A stretch of 64,000 bases of DNA from Capnocytophaga stomatis (GCF_002302635.1 NZ_CP022387.1:992001-1056000); one strand, 5' to 3'; shown: positions 25,214 to 35,575, counted from the first letter of the stretch. Numbers and translations are program-made. The notes: generated by a model from the letters alone, not told the origin.

Positions 25214-26986
25214 TTACTTTGATTTTTTACTCAAACCAAATAAATACTTCACTCCGGCAAATATCTGAAGTCCTTGAACAGGATAATACGCCCAACGATT
25301 ATAACTATTTGATGTTAAATTATTTGCTTTTGCAAAAATCATCCATTTTTTGTTAATTGTATAGTCTGCGTGTAGGTTCAGGTCAAAGTATCCGTCCAAT
25401 TTTAATTTGCTCGGTAATGTGATTAATGAGGAAACGTAATCCATTTCATATCGGTCTCCCACATAAAATAAATCGACCCCTGCAAAAAGCCCTTCCGTAA
25501 TTTTCACGTCCGTAAACAAGGAAACTCTTGTTCGAGGCAAGTTCCACGCTTCTTCCTGATTTTTAGCTGAATATCCATTAATCCTTCCTTCCAAATCAAA
25601 GAAAAAGACATCGTTGATATTTCCGCCTATTTCTGCCAAAAATCCGAATTCTTTTACCTCATCATACACTAATTTGAACGAATTATTATGCTGATAAGCC
25701 AATGTTAATGAAGCTGTTCCCACCTCCGAATTGCTTGTAAATAACGGAAGATTTTCATATTGCTTATAAATTCCCTGCAATTTATAGTACAATCCTGTTG
25801 CTAATTCTCCTTTGATAGAAGCAGAAATATCTACATTAACATTTGTAGGATTAATCACCTGTGTTGGAGCCAAATACGGATTAACTTTCGTTAACTTCTC
25901 AAATGTATTTTGCTGAAACATCCCGCGAATAGCCCCGTGCAGAATCGTATTTCCTCCCGAAAATTTGTACAATACTTCCACATCAGGAAAGGCTTTGAAA
26001 TTACTTTCTTGCGTTGGGTTGGCTCCCGCATAGGCTACCGTAGCTCCTAATTTCAACTCCAACTCATTAGTAGTGAAGTGATATGACGGATTTACTCCCA
26101 TCAATAACCATTTGTTTTTTTGCTCGGCAGTTGTTAAGTATCCTCTTTCAAAAGTGCCTGAGTAATAATCCAAAAGAAGATTCAAGTGAATTTTATGTTC
26201 TCCCTTGCTGATAGGCAGTTGAAATGACGGAGCTAACCTGAGATTCATTTCACTGGTATTAAATTTATCAGAAAGACCTCTAAATGAAACATCTACCCCT
26301 TCAAAATAAGAATCGGAAAGCTTTGCGTATCCGCCTAATCCGTAATCGATATACACTTGTTTCAAGCTTGATAACTGCTTGAGCTGGTCTTCCGTATACA
26401 AATCCTTCTGAACTCCGTAAAAGTTATAAGCACGTCTTCCAAAATCAGCATTAACTCCCCAATTTACGTCCTTATCCAGATAATCATAACGCAAACCTGC
26501 CGTAGTTTTTGCATAATTATTGTCCAAAATAACATCTTTTACCTCTCCGTTAGAAGACAAATGATTGAACAAAAAAGCAAAATTACTTTCGTCAGTAACA
26601 GGAAAATTGATTGAAGCATCGCCGTACAATGTATTCAAATTACCGAAAGCTCCTCCCACATACGAATCCGGATAATATTCCCTTTTGATAGTTTTTTTCA
26701 TCGTTGTAGCCTTTCCTTTTTCTGGAACGAAAGTAGATGCCACTGGAACTGAATAAATTGAGTAGGTAATTTGCTTCTTAGTCAAAGCCAAGGAATCTTT
26801 TTTGATGTTTGCATCTTCTCTTTTTTTGTAAGCATCTGCAATGGTTGGTGCGTAGGATTTCACCACATCAATCACTTTGGTTGTTAAACTATCTTTTTTA
26901 TTTTGTGCCGTCGATATTGAAGAAGACACTAAAAGAATGATTAACAATACTTTAAACTGTAATATATTTCTATTCATCTTTGTCAT
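25214..26986 (-). CDS. Outer-membrane beta-barrel protein paired with the giant TPR protein
   Basis: 590 residues: signal peptide (MNRNILQFKVLLIILLVSSSISTAQ), a short periplasmic stretch with repeated lysines and aspartates, then a barrel made of long alternating strands (SNFAFLFNHLSSNGEV, VNWGVNADFGRRAYNFYGV, HKIHLNLLLDYYSG, ELKLGATVAYAGA) ending in LQIFAGVKYLFGLSKKSK. It resembles the barrel of TonB-dependent receptors but has no plug domain, so it is probably not a gated transporter on its own. MTKM offers a second ATG at 26977, which fits the signal peptide equally well. It starts 14 bases after the TPR gene, so the pair forms an operon. Confidence 0.78.
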   Translation of the reverse strand: MTKMNRNILQFKVLLIILLVSSSISTAQNKKDSLTTKVIDVVKSYAPTIADAYKKREDANIKKDSLALTKKQITYSIYSVPVASTFVPEKGKATTMKKTIKREYYPDSYVGGAFGNLNTLYGDASINFPVTDESNFAFLFNHLSSNGEVKDVILDNNYAKTTAGLRYDYLDKDVNWGVNADFGRRAYNFYGVQKDLYTEDQLKQLSSLKQVYIDYGLGGYAKLSDSYFEGVDVSFRGLSDKFNTSEMNLRLAPSFQLPISKGEHKIHLNLLLDYYSGTFERGYLTTAEQKNKWLLMGVNPSYHFTTNELELKLGATVAYAGANPTQESNFKAFPDVEVLYKFSGGNTILHGAIRGMFQQNTFEKLTKVNPYLAPTQVINPTNVNVDISASIKGELATGLYYKLQGIYKQYENLPLFTSNSEVGTASLTLAYQHNNSFKLVYDEVKEFGFLAEIGGNINDVFFFDLEGRINGYSAKNQEEAWNLPRTRVSLFTDVKITEGLFAGVDLFYVGDRYEMDYVSSLITLPSKLKLDGYFDLNLHADYTINKKWMIFAKANNLTSNSYNRWAYYPVQGLQIFAGVKYLFGLSKKSK

Positions 26987-27000
26987 TTTTTGGTTATAAA

Positions 27001-30000
27001 TTACATTTTAACTGAAGAGTTACTTTTTGCTGCTTCGGCTTTTACCATTTCAAGCTCTTTTTTAGCTTCAGTAACCACATCAGGATAATCTTTAAAGTTA
27101 TTAATCACACTTTCAAGAATATACGTTGCTTGGTACGAATCTTTTAATCCGTAGAAGTTTTTCGCCATTACCACTAAACCTTTGGCTGCAAACTCTTTAT
27201 AACCTCCGTAGTCTTTTGCCAACTTCTGAATAACTTCATTTGATTGTTTGAATTTTCCGTCCTTGTGCTTGAAGTACGCATCGTAGTACATCGCTTCGGC
27301 AGCCAAACTTCCTGTGGCTGTTTTCGCTACTTCCTGATAAGCTTTTCTCGCTTCCAATTCATTTCCTAACTGAATATGCGAACGAGCCAAAACATTGTAA
27401 GCATCATTCTTAATTCGTGTATCTATTGTTTTCTCCGTCAGCACTTTATTAGCATATTCGATAGCTTTGTCATATAATTTTTCATTGTAGCAAACTCGCA
27501 TCAAGTTGGATTGTGCATATACTTTATTTTGAGCGATAGTAGCGGTTTTCTCCAATTCTTCCAAATAAGGTTTGGCTTTCAAATAACTTCCTGCATCAAG
27601 CAGAATTTGCGTAAGTTTCGTTAAAGATTGCTCTGTAAACTCGTTAGCTCCGCTTTTGATAACACTTTCGTACAGAGAAACTGCTTTAGATTTCTGATTT
27701 GAAGCATAATACAATTGAGCCAAATAAAACTGTGCGTTAGTATGGCGCATTCCGTTAGGAAACTCTTTGATGTATTTCTCGAAACCTTCAATTGCTTCTT
27801 TTTCATTCTGTTGGATATACTGACGTTCGGCAGCCTCATAAGTTGCACTTTCCAATTCCAAATCAGAAACCTCCACATAACCAAGTCCTTTCGCCCAAGA
27901 AGCGTATTCGCTCACTTTCCCCATATCGATATAAATCAGCTTGGCTGTAGCCACCGCCTGAGCCGATTCGTTCGTTTTTGGATAATCTCTGGCTATGGTT
28001 TTGAAAACCTGTAAAGCATTCTGGTTCTGATTTTTATTATAATAAACCAATCCTTCACGCAACATTGCTCGAGGCACAAAATTGTTACCTTTGTATTCTG
28101 TTTGAATTTGTTTGTAATATTGTACTCCTTTTGCTGTATTTCCTTCCGAAACGTATGTATTTCCTAATTCAAATAACGCATTAGGACGAAGATTCGAACT
28201 TTTATATTTTTTGACGAATTTCTCCAATTCCTCTATTTTTTTAGAAGCTCTATCAACAAATCCGTAGCTTATTGCTTTCTGATAAGCAGCGTAATCCTCA
28301 TCTGATGTGTTACTTGCAATAAGTTTGTTGTATCTTTCCATTGCAGGCCAATACTTCCCTTCAACGAAATAAGAATCTGCCAAACGCAACAAAGCATCAT
28401 TTGTCCAAGCATTCGATTTCGGATTTTCTTTCAAATATCTTTCAAAATTTTCAATAGCCGATTTGTAATCTTTCAAGTTGAAATCAGCATATGCCAAGCT
28501 GTAATAAATATTTTTATATTCGCTTGTTTTTGAAGAATTTGGCTTATTTAAAAATTGTGTGTAATATTTTTTAGCATTTTGAAAATCTTTCAACAGATAT
28601 GAAGTCTCTCCCAACCAGTACAAGGCTCTTACTGAGATATTTGCATCTGAACTTTCGGTAGATTTCTGCAAATATTTGAGTGCCTCTTCATATTGAATTT
28701 CATTGAATAATTCTAATCCTCGGTAGAAAGACACTTTTCTGTAAACCTCTTGATCTTTAGAGTCTGTTGATTTTTCTAACAAATTAATAGCCGCTTGATA
28801 ATTTCCTGAAGAAATATAAGAATCAATCAATAACGATTGAATTTCTTCTTTTTTATCATTAGGATATGTCTTTGAATAAGAAAGCAATACGGCTGGAACA
28901 CTCTCATACGGATTTCCAATTTCGTAACTTAAACGAGCGTAATTCAAATGTGCATCTTTCTTTATTTGAGCATCAAAATTCATCTGATACGCATTACGGA
29001 AAGCATTCAAGGCTTGTTGTTTTTGCCCTGTATTCAGATAACATTCAGCCAAATGATAATATGCATTCTGAGCTACTGCGTCATTTCCACTTATAATTTG
29101 GTTAAATTGCTCAATGGCATTTGTATAATCTTTATTTTTATAATACGCATATCCCAAGTAGTAAAAGTCTGTATTTGAGAATTTTCCTCTTTTTCCTTTG
29201 TACTCTTTCAAATAAGGAATTGCCTGATTGTATTTTTCTAAATTAAAGTAACTTTCGCCTATAATTTTATTAAGTTCCGAAAGCTCCTGTGCGTTTTTAT
29301 TTTTGTCTTTTTGTTTAAGTCCTTCACGGATAGCTTCTTCAAAATGTCCTTGTTTAAACTTCATATTTGCCTGAAAATATGAAACATTTTTGTCAAGGCT
29401 TTCATCTCCTTGTACTTTTTCAAAGTAGCTTTCCGCCTTTTTATAATCGTCTGAGTCATAGGCAATATATCCTAAATAATAATTTGCATCTGCTCCGTAT
29501 TCTTTGGTGTTTTTCACCAAATTCAAATACTTTTCAGATTCTTTCCGATTGCCAGTGGTAAACAAAGAATATCCCTTCTGGAAGTAGAACTTGGTTCTTT
29601 CCTCCCTACTTACACTTGCATCATTCACCTGCTTGTACCAAACCAAAGCCTCTTTATAATTTCCTTTTTGAAAATAATAATCAGCCATTCGCATAAAAGC
29701 TCCCGTACTTAATGGAGATTCAGGATGTTGTTCAATAAACTTTTTCATCAGAACATCTGCCCCCGTTTCACCTAAAATAGCTGCAATTGAAGCAACATAA
29801 TACTGAGATTTTATTCGTTTTTCTTCATCAAGTGATGCGGTCTGCTCCGTTCTGAACAAATGCTGTGCAGGTTTGTACATTTTCCGATTGTACAAAGACA
29901 TTGCCTTCTCAAAATTGGCTGAAGAATTTGTGTGGATTTCTGTTTCTTGCCCAAGCAAAATCTGAGTAAAGAACAAGAAAAAAGAAATTGAAAAAATTGT

Positions 30001-30009
30001 TTGTTTCAT
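27001..30009 (-). CDS. Giant tetratricopeptide-repeat protein, exported
   Basis: 1002 residues: signal peptide MKQTIFSISFFLFFTQILLGQ, then TPR motifs almost from end to end, for example GNYKEALVWYKQVND, DDYKKAESYFEKVQG, EKYNQAIPYLKEYKG, KDYTNAIEQFNQII and NTAKGVQYYKQIQ. The spacing of about 34-37 residues gives well over twenty repeats. The protein is periplasmic or attached to the outer membrane, and its superhelix would hold a partner, most likely the barrel encoded next in the operon. Such TPR plus barrel pairs are widespread in Flavobacteriia, but I know of no assigned function. No clear promoter box lies just upstream. Confidence 0.85.
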   Translation of the reverse strand: MKQTIFSISFFLFFTQILLGQETEIHTNSSANFEKAMSLYNRKMYKPAQHLFRTEQTASLDEEKRIKSQYYVASIAAILGETGADVLMKKFIEQHPESPLSTGAFMRMADYYFQKGNYKEALVWYKQVNDASVSREERTKFYFQKGYSLFTTGNRKESEKYLNLVKNTKEYGADANYYLGYIAYDSDDYKKAESYFEKVQGDESLDKNVSYFQANMKFKQGHFEEAIREGLKQKDKNKNAQELSELNKIIGESYFNLEKYNQAIPYLKEYKGKRGKFSNTDFYYLGYAYYKNKDYTNAIEQFNQIISGNDAVAQNAYYHLAECYLNTGQKQQALNAFRNAYQMNFDAQIKKDAHLNYARLSYEIGNPYESVPAVLLSYSKTYPNDKKEEIQSLLIDSYISSGNYQAAINLLEKSTDSKDQEVYRKVSFYRGLELFNEIQYEEALKYLQKSTESSDANISVRALYWLGETSYLLKDFQNAKKYYTQFLNKPNSSKTSEYKNIYYSLAYADFNLKDYKSAIENFERYLKENPKSNAWTNDALLRLADSYFVEGKYWPAMERYNKLIASNTSDEDYAAYQKAISYGFVDRASKKIEELEKFVKKYKSSNLRPNALFELGNTYVSEGNTAKGVQYYKQIQTEYKGNNFVPRAMLREGLVYYNKNQNQNALQVFKTIARDYPKTNESAQAVATAKLIYIDMGKVSEYASWAKGLGYVEVSDLELESATYEAAERQYIQQNEKEAIEGFEKYIKEFPNGMRHTNAQFYLAQLYYASNQKSKAVSLYESVIKSGANEFTEQSLTKLTQILLDAGSYLKAKPYLEELEKTATIAQNKVYAQSNLMRVCYNEKLYDKAIEYANKVLTEKTIDTRIKNDAYNVLARSHIQLGNELEARKAYQEVAKTATGSLAAEAMYYDAYFKHKDGKFKQSNEVIQKLAKDYGGYKEFAAKGLVVMAKNFYGLKDSYQATYILESVINNFKDYPDVVTEAKKELEMVKAEAAKSNSSVKM

Positions 30010-30201
30010 AAAGAAATGTTTTTAACGCCCAAATTTATGGATTTTTGTTTTGTAAACCAATTTTTTACATCTGTATTTGGAAATAGACGAAAGGCTTCTT
30101 CAAGAATTATCCCACAACAAAACCCTAATTATCATCTACTTATAGAATAATTTCTCGAGAAGTTAAAAAAACGCTAAATATTTTATTTTCATCATCGTAG
30201 A

Positions 30202-30242
30202 AAAATAAAAGAGGTCGCCCTTGTGGTGACCTCTTTTATTTT
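30202..30242 (-). terminator. Intrinsic terminator after ompA
   Basis: AAAATAAAAGAGGTC (30202-30216) and GACCTCTTTTATTTT (30228-30242) are perfect 15-bp inverted copies with an 11-base loop, followed by T-rich text on the minus strand. It is 27 bases past the OmpA stop. The rest of the 260-base gap up to the TPR gene shows no gene. Confidence 0.88.
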
Positions 30243-30268
30243 CATCTAAATTTCTTTATCTGATAAAA

Positions 30269-31636
30269 TTATTTTACCAAGTTGATTTCAACACGACGGT
30301 TCAAAGCTCTTCCTTTTGCATTTTTGTTACTTGCAATTGGTTTCTCAACTCCATATCCTTTTGCAGATAAACGAGTGTCAGAAACACCTCTTTGAACTAA
30401 GTAAAGTCTTACTGAATCAGCTCTTTCTTGTGAAAGTGTAAGGTTTTTAGCTTTGTTTCCTGTGCTGTCAGTGTGTCCTTCGATAGTAAATCTAGAGTTA
30501 GGATACTGATTTAACACACTAACGATTTGCTCCAATACTGCAGCTGATTGAGGTTTGATTGTAGCTTTACCTGTATCGAACAAGATAGTTTTAGCGTACT
30601 CATTCAAAGTTTTTTGAACTTCCTCAGTAACTTCAGGACAACCTTTGTTAGAAGCTGGACCAGCTACTTCAGGACACTCATCATCTTTGTCAAGAACACC
30701 ATCTTTGTCTGTATCTGGCCAAGGGCATCCTGCATTTTCTTTTGGACCAGCTACTTCAGGACATTTGTCATCTTTATCAGCAACACCGTCTCCGTCTGTA
30801 TCAGGACATCCGTTAAGTTCTTTTGGACCGGCTACTTCAGGACAAGCATCATCTTTGTCAGCGATTCCGTCTCCGTCTGTGTCAGGACATCCGTTGAATT
30901 CTTTCAAACCTGCTTCTTCAGGACAAGCATCGTTTTTATCAGCGATTCCGTCTCCGTCTGTATCAGGACATCCGTTGAATTCTTTTAAACCAGCAACTTC
31001 TGGGCACTCATCGTCTTTATCGAAAACTCCATCTCCGTCAGTGTCTTTGCCACCAAATTTGATAGCTACACCTACTGAGTGTTGGAAGAAATCGTGGTTT
31101 TTCTGATCTTTTTGGAAAGCAGAATTAAACGCAGTTTGTAAGTTCAAACCGATATTTTCTGTAAACCAGAAGTTTAATCCTCCACCTCCTAAGGCTCTGA
31201 ATTTTCCTTCATCTTCGATAGCTGCATATCCTCCACCTAATTGTAGGTACGGATCAAACCATCTTGCACCTGTCCAAAGAGAATTTAAGTGATATTTAGC
31301 TCTTAAATCAACTCCCCAGAAAGATTGGTCTACTTTTGCTACACCATCAGTGTACCCATAGCCTTTTTCAATTTTGTTTAAAGACCCTGAAAGTTCAGCA
31401 GAGAAACCGCTTCCGATATATCTACCTACAGAAAGGCGAGAAACAGCCGGAAGAATGTTAAGGTCGCTAGGTCCTGCCCAGTCTTTCATAAGTTCACCAA
31501 ACCCCTCGCTTGGTGTACGGACGTCAACAGAGTTAACTCCAAATCCTATCTTCCAAGGATTATTTGCATCCTGTGCATAAGCTCCAACTGTAAGAGCTGA
31601 AGCCAAAGCAATAAAAGTTACTTTGATTTTCTTCAT
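30269..31636 (-). CDS. OmpA family outer-membrane protein with thrombospondin type 3 repeats
   Basis: 455 residues: signal peptide [21 protein letters not shown], an N-terminal eight-stranded barrel (about 22-195), five calcium-binding type 3 repeats ([19 protein letters not shown] pattern, about 195-335), and a C-terminal OmpA domain that grips peptidoglycan ([55 protein letters not shown]). It links outer membrane and cell wall and is usually one of the most abundant outer-membrane proteins of this group. The repeats give the DNA here a periodic look. It is a single-gene unit with a good promoter and terminator. Confidence 0.95.
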   Translation of the reverse strand: MKKIKVTFIALASALTVGAYAQDANNPWKIGFGVNSVDVRTPSEGFGELMKDWAGPSDLNILPAVSRLSVGRYIGSGFSAELSGSLNKIEKGYGYTDGVAKVDQSFWGVDLRAKYHLNSLWTGARWFDPYLQLGGGYAAIEDEGKFRALGGGGLNFWFTENIGLNLQTAFNSAFQKDQKNHDFFQHSVGVAIKFGGKDTDGDGVFDKDDECPEVAGLKEFNGCPDTDGDGIADKNDACPEEAGLKEFNGCPDTDGDGIADKDDACPEVAGPKELNGCPDTDGDGVADKDDKCPEVAGPKENAGCPWPDTDKDGVLDKDDECPEVAGPASNKGCPEVTEEVQKTLNEYAKTILFDTGKATIKPQSAAVLEQIVSVLNQYPNSRFTIEGHTDSTGNKAKNLTLSQERADSVRLYLVQRGVSDTRLSAKGYGVEKPIASNKNAKGRALNRRVEINLVK

Positions 31637-31675
31637 ACTTAAAAATGAATTTTGATTACTACTTTATTTTTGGGA

Positions 31676-31683
31676 CAAATATA
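31676..31683 (-). promoter_or_regulatory. Promoter minus-7 box for ompA
   Basis: The minus strand reads TATATTTG, a full match to TAnnTTTG, about 40 bases before the ATG. The leader is A/T-rich, as for highly expressed Bacteroidetes genes. Confidence 0.65.
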
Positions 31684-31738
31684 AATATTATTTTGATATA
31701 TTTACAAAATCCCCTTCTTTTTTTTTACTTTTTTAACT

Positions 31739-32935
31739 TCACTTAATAACTCCCAACTCCTTACCCACTTCGGTAAACGCTCGTATTGCCTTGTCTAAGT
31801 GCTCTTTAGAGTGTGCAGCCGACAATTGAACACGAATGCGAGCTTTCCCCTTAGGAACAACAGGATAGAAGAAACCTATAACGTAAATTCCCTTTTCAAG
31901 GAGCTTATCTGCCATTATTTGCGACACTTTAGCATCATAAAGCATTACCGGAACAATTGCACTATCACCCTCAATAATATCAAAACCAGCTGCTTTCATT
32001 CCTTTTTTGAAATACTCAGCATTCCATTCTAATTTATCACGAAGCGAAGTATCTTTCGATATCAAGTCAAAAACCTTTATAGAAGCCCCAACAATAGCAG
32101 GAGCTAACGAGTTTGAGAACAAATACGGACGTGAACGCTGACGCAACATTTCAATAATTTCTTTTTTACCTGTTGTATAGCCTCCCATCGCACCTCCAAG
32201 AGCTTTTCCTAAAGTACCTGTAACGATATCAACACGCCCCATTACTTTTTTAGCTTCGAGCGTTCCTTTTCCTGTGGCACCGATAAAACCTGCTGCGTGG
32301 CACTCATCTACCATTACCATAGCATCATATTTTTCAGCTAAATCACAGATTTTATCAAGCGGAGCGACTAATCCGTCCATTGAAAAAACACCATCCGTGA
32401 CAATTATTTTAAAACGAGCTCCCGCAGCATCAGCTTCTTTTAGTTTCTCTTCCAAATCTACCATATTGCTGTTTTCATAACGAAAACGCTTTGCTTTACA
32501 GAGTCGGACTCCATCAATGATAGAAGCGTGATTCAATGAATCAGAGATAATTGCATCTTCATCAGTAAAAAGCGGTTCAAAAACCCCTCCGTTTGCATCA
32601 AAAGCCGCCGCGTACAGTATTGTATCTTCAGTACCATAAAAGTCAGCGATTTTTTTCTCTAATTCCTTATGAATATCCTGCGTTCCGCAAATGAAACGAA
32701 CCGATGACATTCCAAAACCGTGTGTATCAAGCGTATCTTTTGCCGCCTGAATTACCTCAGGATGAGCAGAAAGCCCCAAATAGTTATTCGCACAGAAATT
32801 TATCACCTCCTCACCGGAAGAAATCTTGATTTCAGCTCCCTGTTTCGAGGTTATGATTCTTTCTTTTTTGTAAAGTCCTGCTTCTTTAATAGCTTCTAAT
32901 TCAGCTTGTAAATGTTGTTTTATTTTTCCATACAT
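31739..32935 (-). CDS. kbl: 2-amino-3-ketobutyrate CoA ligase (glycine C-acetyltransferase)
   Basis: PLP enzyme that cleaves 2-amino-3-ketobutyrate with CoA into glycine and acetyl-CoA, the second step of threonine breakdown. It is 398 residues from [10 protein letters not shown], the same length as the E. coli enzyme. It has [59 protein letters not shown] and the PLP lysine in [15 protein letters not shown] longer in-frame start at 33043 adds 36 residues but overlaps the promoter at 32971-33002, so it is rejected. Threonine dehydrogenase, its usual partner, is not in the window. The near relatives serine palmitoyltransferase and AONS are less likely given the start motif. Confidence 0.92.
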   Translation of the reverse strand: MYGKIKQHLQAELEAIKEAGLYKKERIITSKQGAEIKISSGEEVINFCANNYLGLSAHPEVIQAAKDTLDTHGFGMSSVRFICGTQDIHKELEKKIADFYGTEDTILYAAAFDANGGVFEPLFTDEDAIISDSLNHASIIDGVRLCKAKRFRYENSNMVDLEEKLKEADAAGARFKIIVTDGVFSMDGLVAPLDKICDLAEKYDAMVMVDECHAAGFIGATGKGTLEAKKVMGRVDIVTGTLGKALGGAMGGYTTGKKEIIEMLRQRSRPYLFSNSLAPAIVGASIKVFDLISKDTSLRDKLEWNAEYFKKGMKAAGFDIIEGDSAIVPVMLYDAKVSQIMADKLLEKGIYVIGFFYPVVPKGKARIRVQLSAAHSKEHLDKAIRAFTEVGKELGVIK

Positions 32936-32970
32936 AACGCCAAATTTAATTTTGATTGTTTTTGAAAGCA

Positions 32971-33002
32971 CAAATGTAGCTAATTTCTGACAGAACTTCA
33001 AA
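32971..33002 (-). promoter_or_regulatory. Promoter for kbl
   Basis: On the minus strand TACATTTG (32971-32978) is the minus-7 box and TTTG (32999-33002) the minus-33 box, with a 20-base spacer. It lies 36 bases before the ATG at 32935 and inside the longer reading frame, which fixes the start. Confidence 0.72.
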
Positions 33003-33137
33003 AAAATATGCACTTTTATTCTTAATTCTTCTGTAAAAACCAAGATATTTCTTCGCTTCTTGATTATCTTTCACGTTTCAAAAGCTCTTTAAAAATTTCA
33101 AACAAGACACAAATTTTATCTTTTCAGCTATTATTCT

Positions 33138-33145
33138 TACCTTTG
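33138..33145 (+). promoter_or_regulatory. Promoter minus-7 box for the DNA polymerase III delta prime gene
   Basis: TACCTTTG fully matches TAnnTTTG, with a leader of about 30 bases to the ATG at 33181. It is back to back with the kbl promoter. Confidence 0.65.
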
Positions 33146-33180
33146 AGGCTTGATTTAAGTGAAGAACCGAGCAGAATTTT

Positions 33181-34302
33181 ATGACATTTAACAATATATT
33201 AGGATACGATTCTATAAAAAAGTACTTGAAAGACAGCGTGGAAGCTGAACGAATTCCGCACGCACAGCTTTTCGTAGGGAATGAAGGATGCGGAACTTTG
33301 CCAATGGCTATTGCGTACGCAGCTCACATTTTATGTAAAGACAATGACTCTTGCCTGTTGAAATGCAACAATTTATCTCATCCTGATTTGCATTTCGTTT
33401 TTCCAACGGCAATCACCACAAAAGTAAAAAAAGACCCAATTAGCTCGCTTTTTTTGGACGAATGGCGAAAATTTGTGAAAGAACAACCTTACGGAAGCCT
33501 TTTCGACTGGTATTTACAACTCGGAATTGAAAATAAACAAGGAAATATCGGAGTAAACGAAGCCAAAGATATTACTTCAAAATTATCATTGAAAGCTTTC
33601 GAAGGCGGATACAAGGTAATGATTATCTGGATGGCAGAAAAAATGAATACTGAATCTGCCAACAAATTACTAAAATTATTGGAAGAACCGCCTCAACAAA
33701 CCATCTTCCTGTTAGTAACTGAAGACGAGGCTTCTATCTTGGATACTATTCGTTCACGTTGCCAAATTTTACGATTTCCGCCTTTGAGCGAAAACGCTAT
33801 AAAACAAGGACTTATCCAAAAAGGAATTTCCGAAGGAGAAGCAACCAAATTAGCCGTTCGGGCTCAAGGAAATTTCAACAAAGCCTTGCGTTTTTTCGAA
33901 GAAACGGACGAAGAAAATATTTTTGAAAAATGGTTTATCACTTGGGTGCGTTCCGCTTACAGAGCCAAAGGAAACAAATCTTCCATTCACGGATTATTGC
34001 AATGGAGCGAAGAAATTGCAGCCACAGGACGTGAAAAACAAAAGCAATTTTTGATGTATTGCATTGAAGTTTTCCGTCAAGCATTGTTACTGAACTATAA
34101 TTCAGGAAGTTTGGTGTATTCAGAATTTAATGACCCTACGTTTGACCTGAAGAAATTCGCTCCGTTTGTTCACGGAAATAACATACAACAAATACACGAA
34201 CAGCTGGAAGAAGCTCTCTTTCACGTTGAACGCAACGGAAATGCAAAAATTATTTTCACCGATTTATCAATAAAATTAACACGATTGTTACACACAAAAT
34301 AA
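33181..34302 (+). CDS. holB: DNA polymerase III subunit delta prime (HolB-like clamp-loader ATPase)
   Basis: Stator subunit of the clamp loader that places the sliding clamp on DNA. 373 residues. It begins MTFNNILGYDSIKKYLKDSVEAERIPHAQLFVGNEGCGTLPMA. The Walker A equivalent (GNEGCGTL) lacks the usual lysine, as expected for a delta prime that does not hydrolyse ATP. Cysteines in HILCKDNDSCLLKCNNLSHPD could bind zinc. Further family motifs are MNTESANKLLKLLEEPPQQTIFLLVT and the arginine-finger motif SRCQILRFPPL. The DoxX-like gene follows after 10 bases and is probably co-transcribed. Confidence 0.9.
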   Translation: MTFNNILGYDSIKKYLKDSVEAERIPHAQLFVGNEGCGTLPMAIAYAAHILCKDNDSCLLKCNNLSHPDLHFVFPTAITTKVKKDPISSLFLDEWRKFVKEQPYGSLFDWYLQLGIENKQGNIGVNEAKDITSKLSLKAFEGGYKVMIIWMAEKMNTESANKLLKLLEEPPQQTIFLLVTEDEASILDTIRSRCQILRFPPLSENAIKQGLIQKGISEGEATKLAVRAQGNFNKALRFFEETDEENIFEKWFITWVRSAYRAKGNKSSIHGLLQWSEEIAATGREKQKQFLMYCIEVFRQALLLNYNSGSLVYSEFNDPTFDLKKFAPFVHGNNIQQIHEQLEEALFHVERNGNAKIIFTDLSIKLTRLLHTK

Positions 34303-34312
34303 TTTGATTTTT

Positions 34313-34690
34313 ATGGATTTTGCCTTGCTTTTCGTATTTCTTTTTCTGATTATAACATTTGGATATAGTGCTTTTGAAAAAATCATAAACTTCAAAGAAT
34401 CAGTAATTTATTACAAAAATTATCTTTCAGAAACTTTTTTAGAGAAATACATTACCTTGATTCTATTTTTTGTCATTGTAGCCGAAGTAATTTCTACAAT
34501 TTTATTTTTAATCGGGATATTTGAAGTGTTTAGTTTAAAATCAGTCTATTACGGATTTTACGGACTTGTTATTACCTCCTCTACTCTGCTTTGTTTTCTG
34601 TTTGGGCAACGTTTAGCAAAAGATTACGAAGGAGCCAGAGGAATAGCTATTTATTTCATTATCTGCCTAATAGGATTTTTAATTTGCTAA
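34313..34690 (+). CDS. DoxX-like small membrane protein
   Basis: 125 residues with four membrane helices (FALLFVFLFLIITFGYSAFEKI, ITLILFFVIVAEVISTILFLIG, VYYGFYGLVITSSTLLCFLFG, IAIYFIICLIGFLIC). The first helix followed by SAFEKIINFKESVIYY, and the RLAKDYEGA loop, resemble DoxX-type proteins, but no functional residue can be named. The start is the ATG at 34313, 10 bases after the previous stop; the TTG at 34304 is less likely. Its stop codon overlaps the stop of the convergent acyltransferase gene by three bases. Confidence 0.65.
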   Translation: MDFALLFVFLFLIITFGYSAFEKIINFKESVIYYKNYLSETFLEKYITLILFFVIVAEVISTILFLIGIFEVFSLKSVYYGFYGLVITSSTLLCFLFGQRLAKDYEGARGIAIYFIICLIGFLIC

Positions 34691-35442
34691 AAACTATTTA
34701 CTGATTTGGCGTCTGCTTGCAATTCTTGAAGAATCGTGTTTCTAACATCTTCTTTTAGTGCATTTTTATCGTTAAAGGTGAGCCCTTTTGTAGGAACAAA
34801 TGAATGTACTTTTACACGCATCTTCCCCGGACTTCCGGCAAAAAAGCGGAAGGGATAAAGCCTTTTGTTATCAAAAAACGTCATCGGAACAATAGGAATC
34901 TGAAAATCAATAGCCAAGCTAAAAGCTCCGTCTTTGAATTTGTCCAACATTACAGATTCATCCGGCACACCTCCTTCAGGGAAAATACAGATACTCAGCC
35001 CTGAATTAAGTCGTTTTTTAGCAGAAGCATACACTTGTTTCCTGCTTTCCGCACTTGACCTATCCACCAAAATAGCAAATCTCTTGTAAAAATAGCCAAA
35101 AACGGGAGTTCGGGCGAGTTCCTTCTTCCCCACAAAAACAAATGGATTTTTGCTACAAACGTACATCAGCATTACGTCCGTTACGCTGGTATGATTTGCA
35201 ACTAACACATAACTTCCATTCTCATCAATCGATTGGTTTTTAGATATTTCAGGATAGAAACCCATCCCATAAAGAATTGGTTTTGCCCAAAGATTTCGAG
35301 CCACCCAATAAAATTGCGGATACCATTTTTCTCGCAATGTAAAAACGAATAAAACGGGAGCCAATAGTAGTATAATAGTGGTTACCAGCACGTAAAACCA
35401 TATTTTCCAAATGAACCAAAAGGCATATTTCAGAAAAGTCAT
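34687..35442 (-). CDS. 1-acyl-sn-glycerol-3-phosphate acyltransferase (PlsC family)
   Basis: Inner-membrane enzyme that adds the second fatty acid in phospholipid synthesis. 251 residues: N-terminal membrane anchor (WFYVLVTTIILLLAPVLFVF), the HX4D motif in VANHTSVTDVML (His84, Asp89), FVGKKELARTPVFGYFY, the glycerol-phosphate site FPEGGVPDESVMLDKFKDGAFSLAI and IPIVPMTFFDN. It reads as a complete, standard PlsC, in contrast with the fused acyltransferase at 17044, which belongs to a different branch. A promoter box lies 26 bases upstream. It is convergent with, and overlaps by a few bases, the DoxX-like gene. Confidence 0.9.
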   Translation of the reverse strand: MTFLKYAFWFIWKIWFYVLVTTIILLLAPVLFVFTLREKWYPQFYWVARNLWAKPILYGMGFYPEISKNQSIDENGSYVLVANHTSVTDVMLMYVCSKNPFVFVGKKELARTPVFGYFYKRFAILVDRSSAESRKQVYASAKKRLNSGLSICIFPEGGVPDESVMLDKFKDGAFSLAIDFQIPIVPMTFFDNKRLYPFRFFAGSPGKMRVKVHSFVPTKGLTFNDKNALKEDVRNTILQELQADAKSVNSF

Positions 35443-35467
35443 TCCTTAATTAAAAATTTTGAGGGCA

Positions 35468-35475
35468 CAAATATA
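35468..35475 (-). promoter_or_regulatory. Promoter minus-7 box for the plsC-type gene
   Basis: The minus strand reads TATATTTG, a full match to TAnnTTTG, 26 bases before the ATG. It lies in the 133-base gap behind the PH-domain gene. Confidence 0.6.
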
Positions 35476-35575
35476 CAAATTTGCTGGAATGATGTTTTCG
35501 TTTTTACTGAAAAGCATTATTTAACGATTGTATTTCTCAGAACAACATACATATATTCGGAAATACACAGAGATT

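Noticed and set aside
30645-31106. Periodic direct repeats and long plus-strand frames that look like a repeat array
   Set aside because: They are explained by the coding repeats of the OmpA calcium-binding modules.
32936-33043. 36-codon extension of kbl
   Set aside because: It contains both promoter boxes, and the shorter form equals the E. coli enzyme in length.
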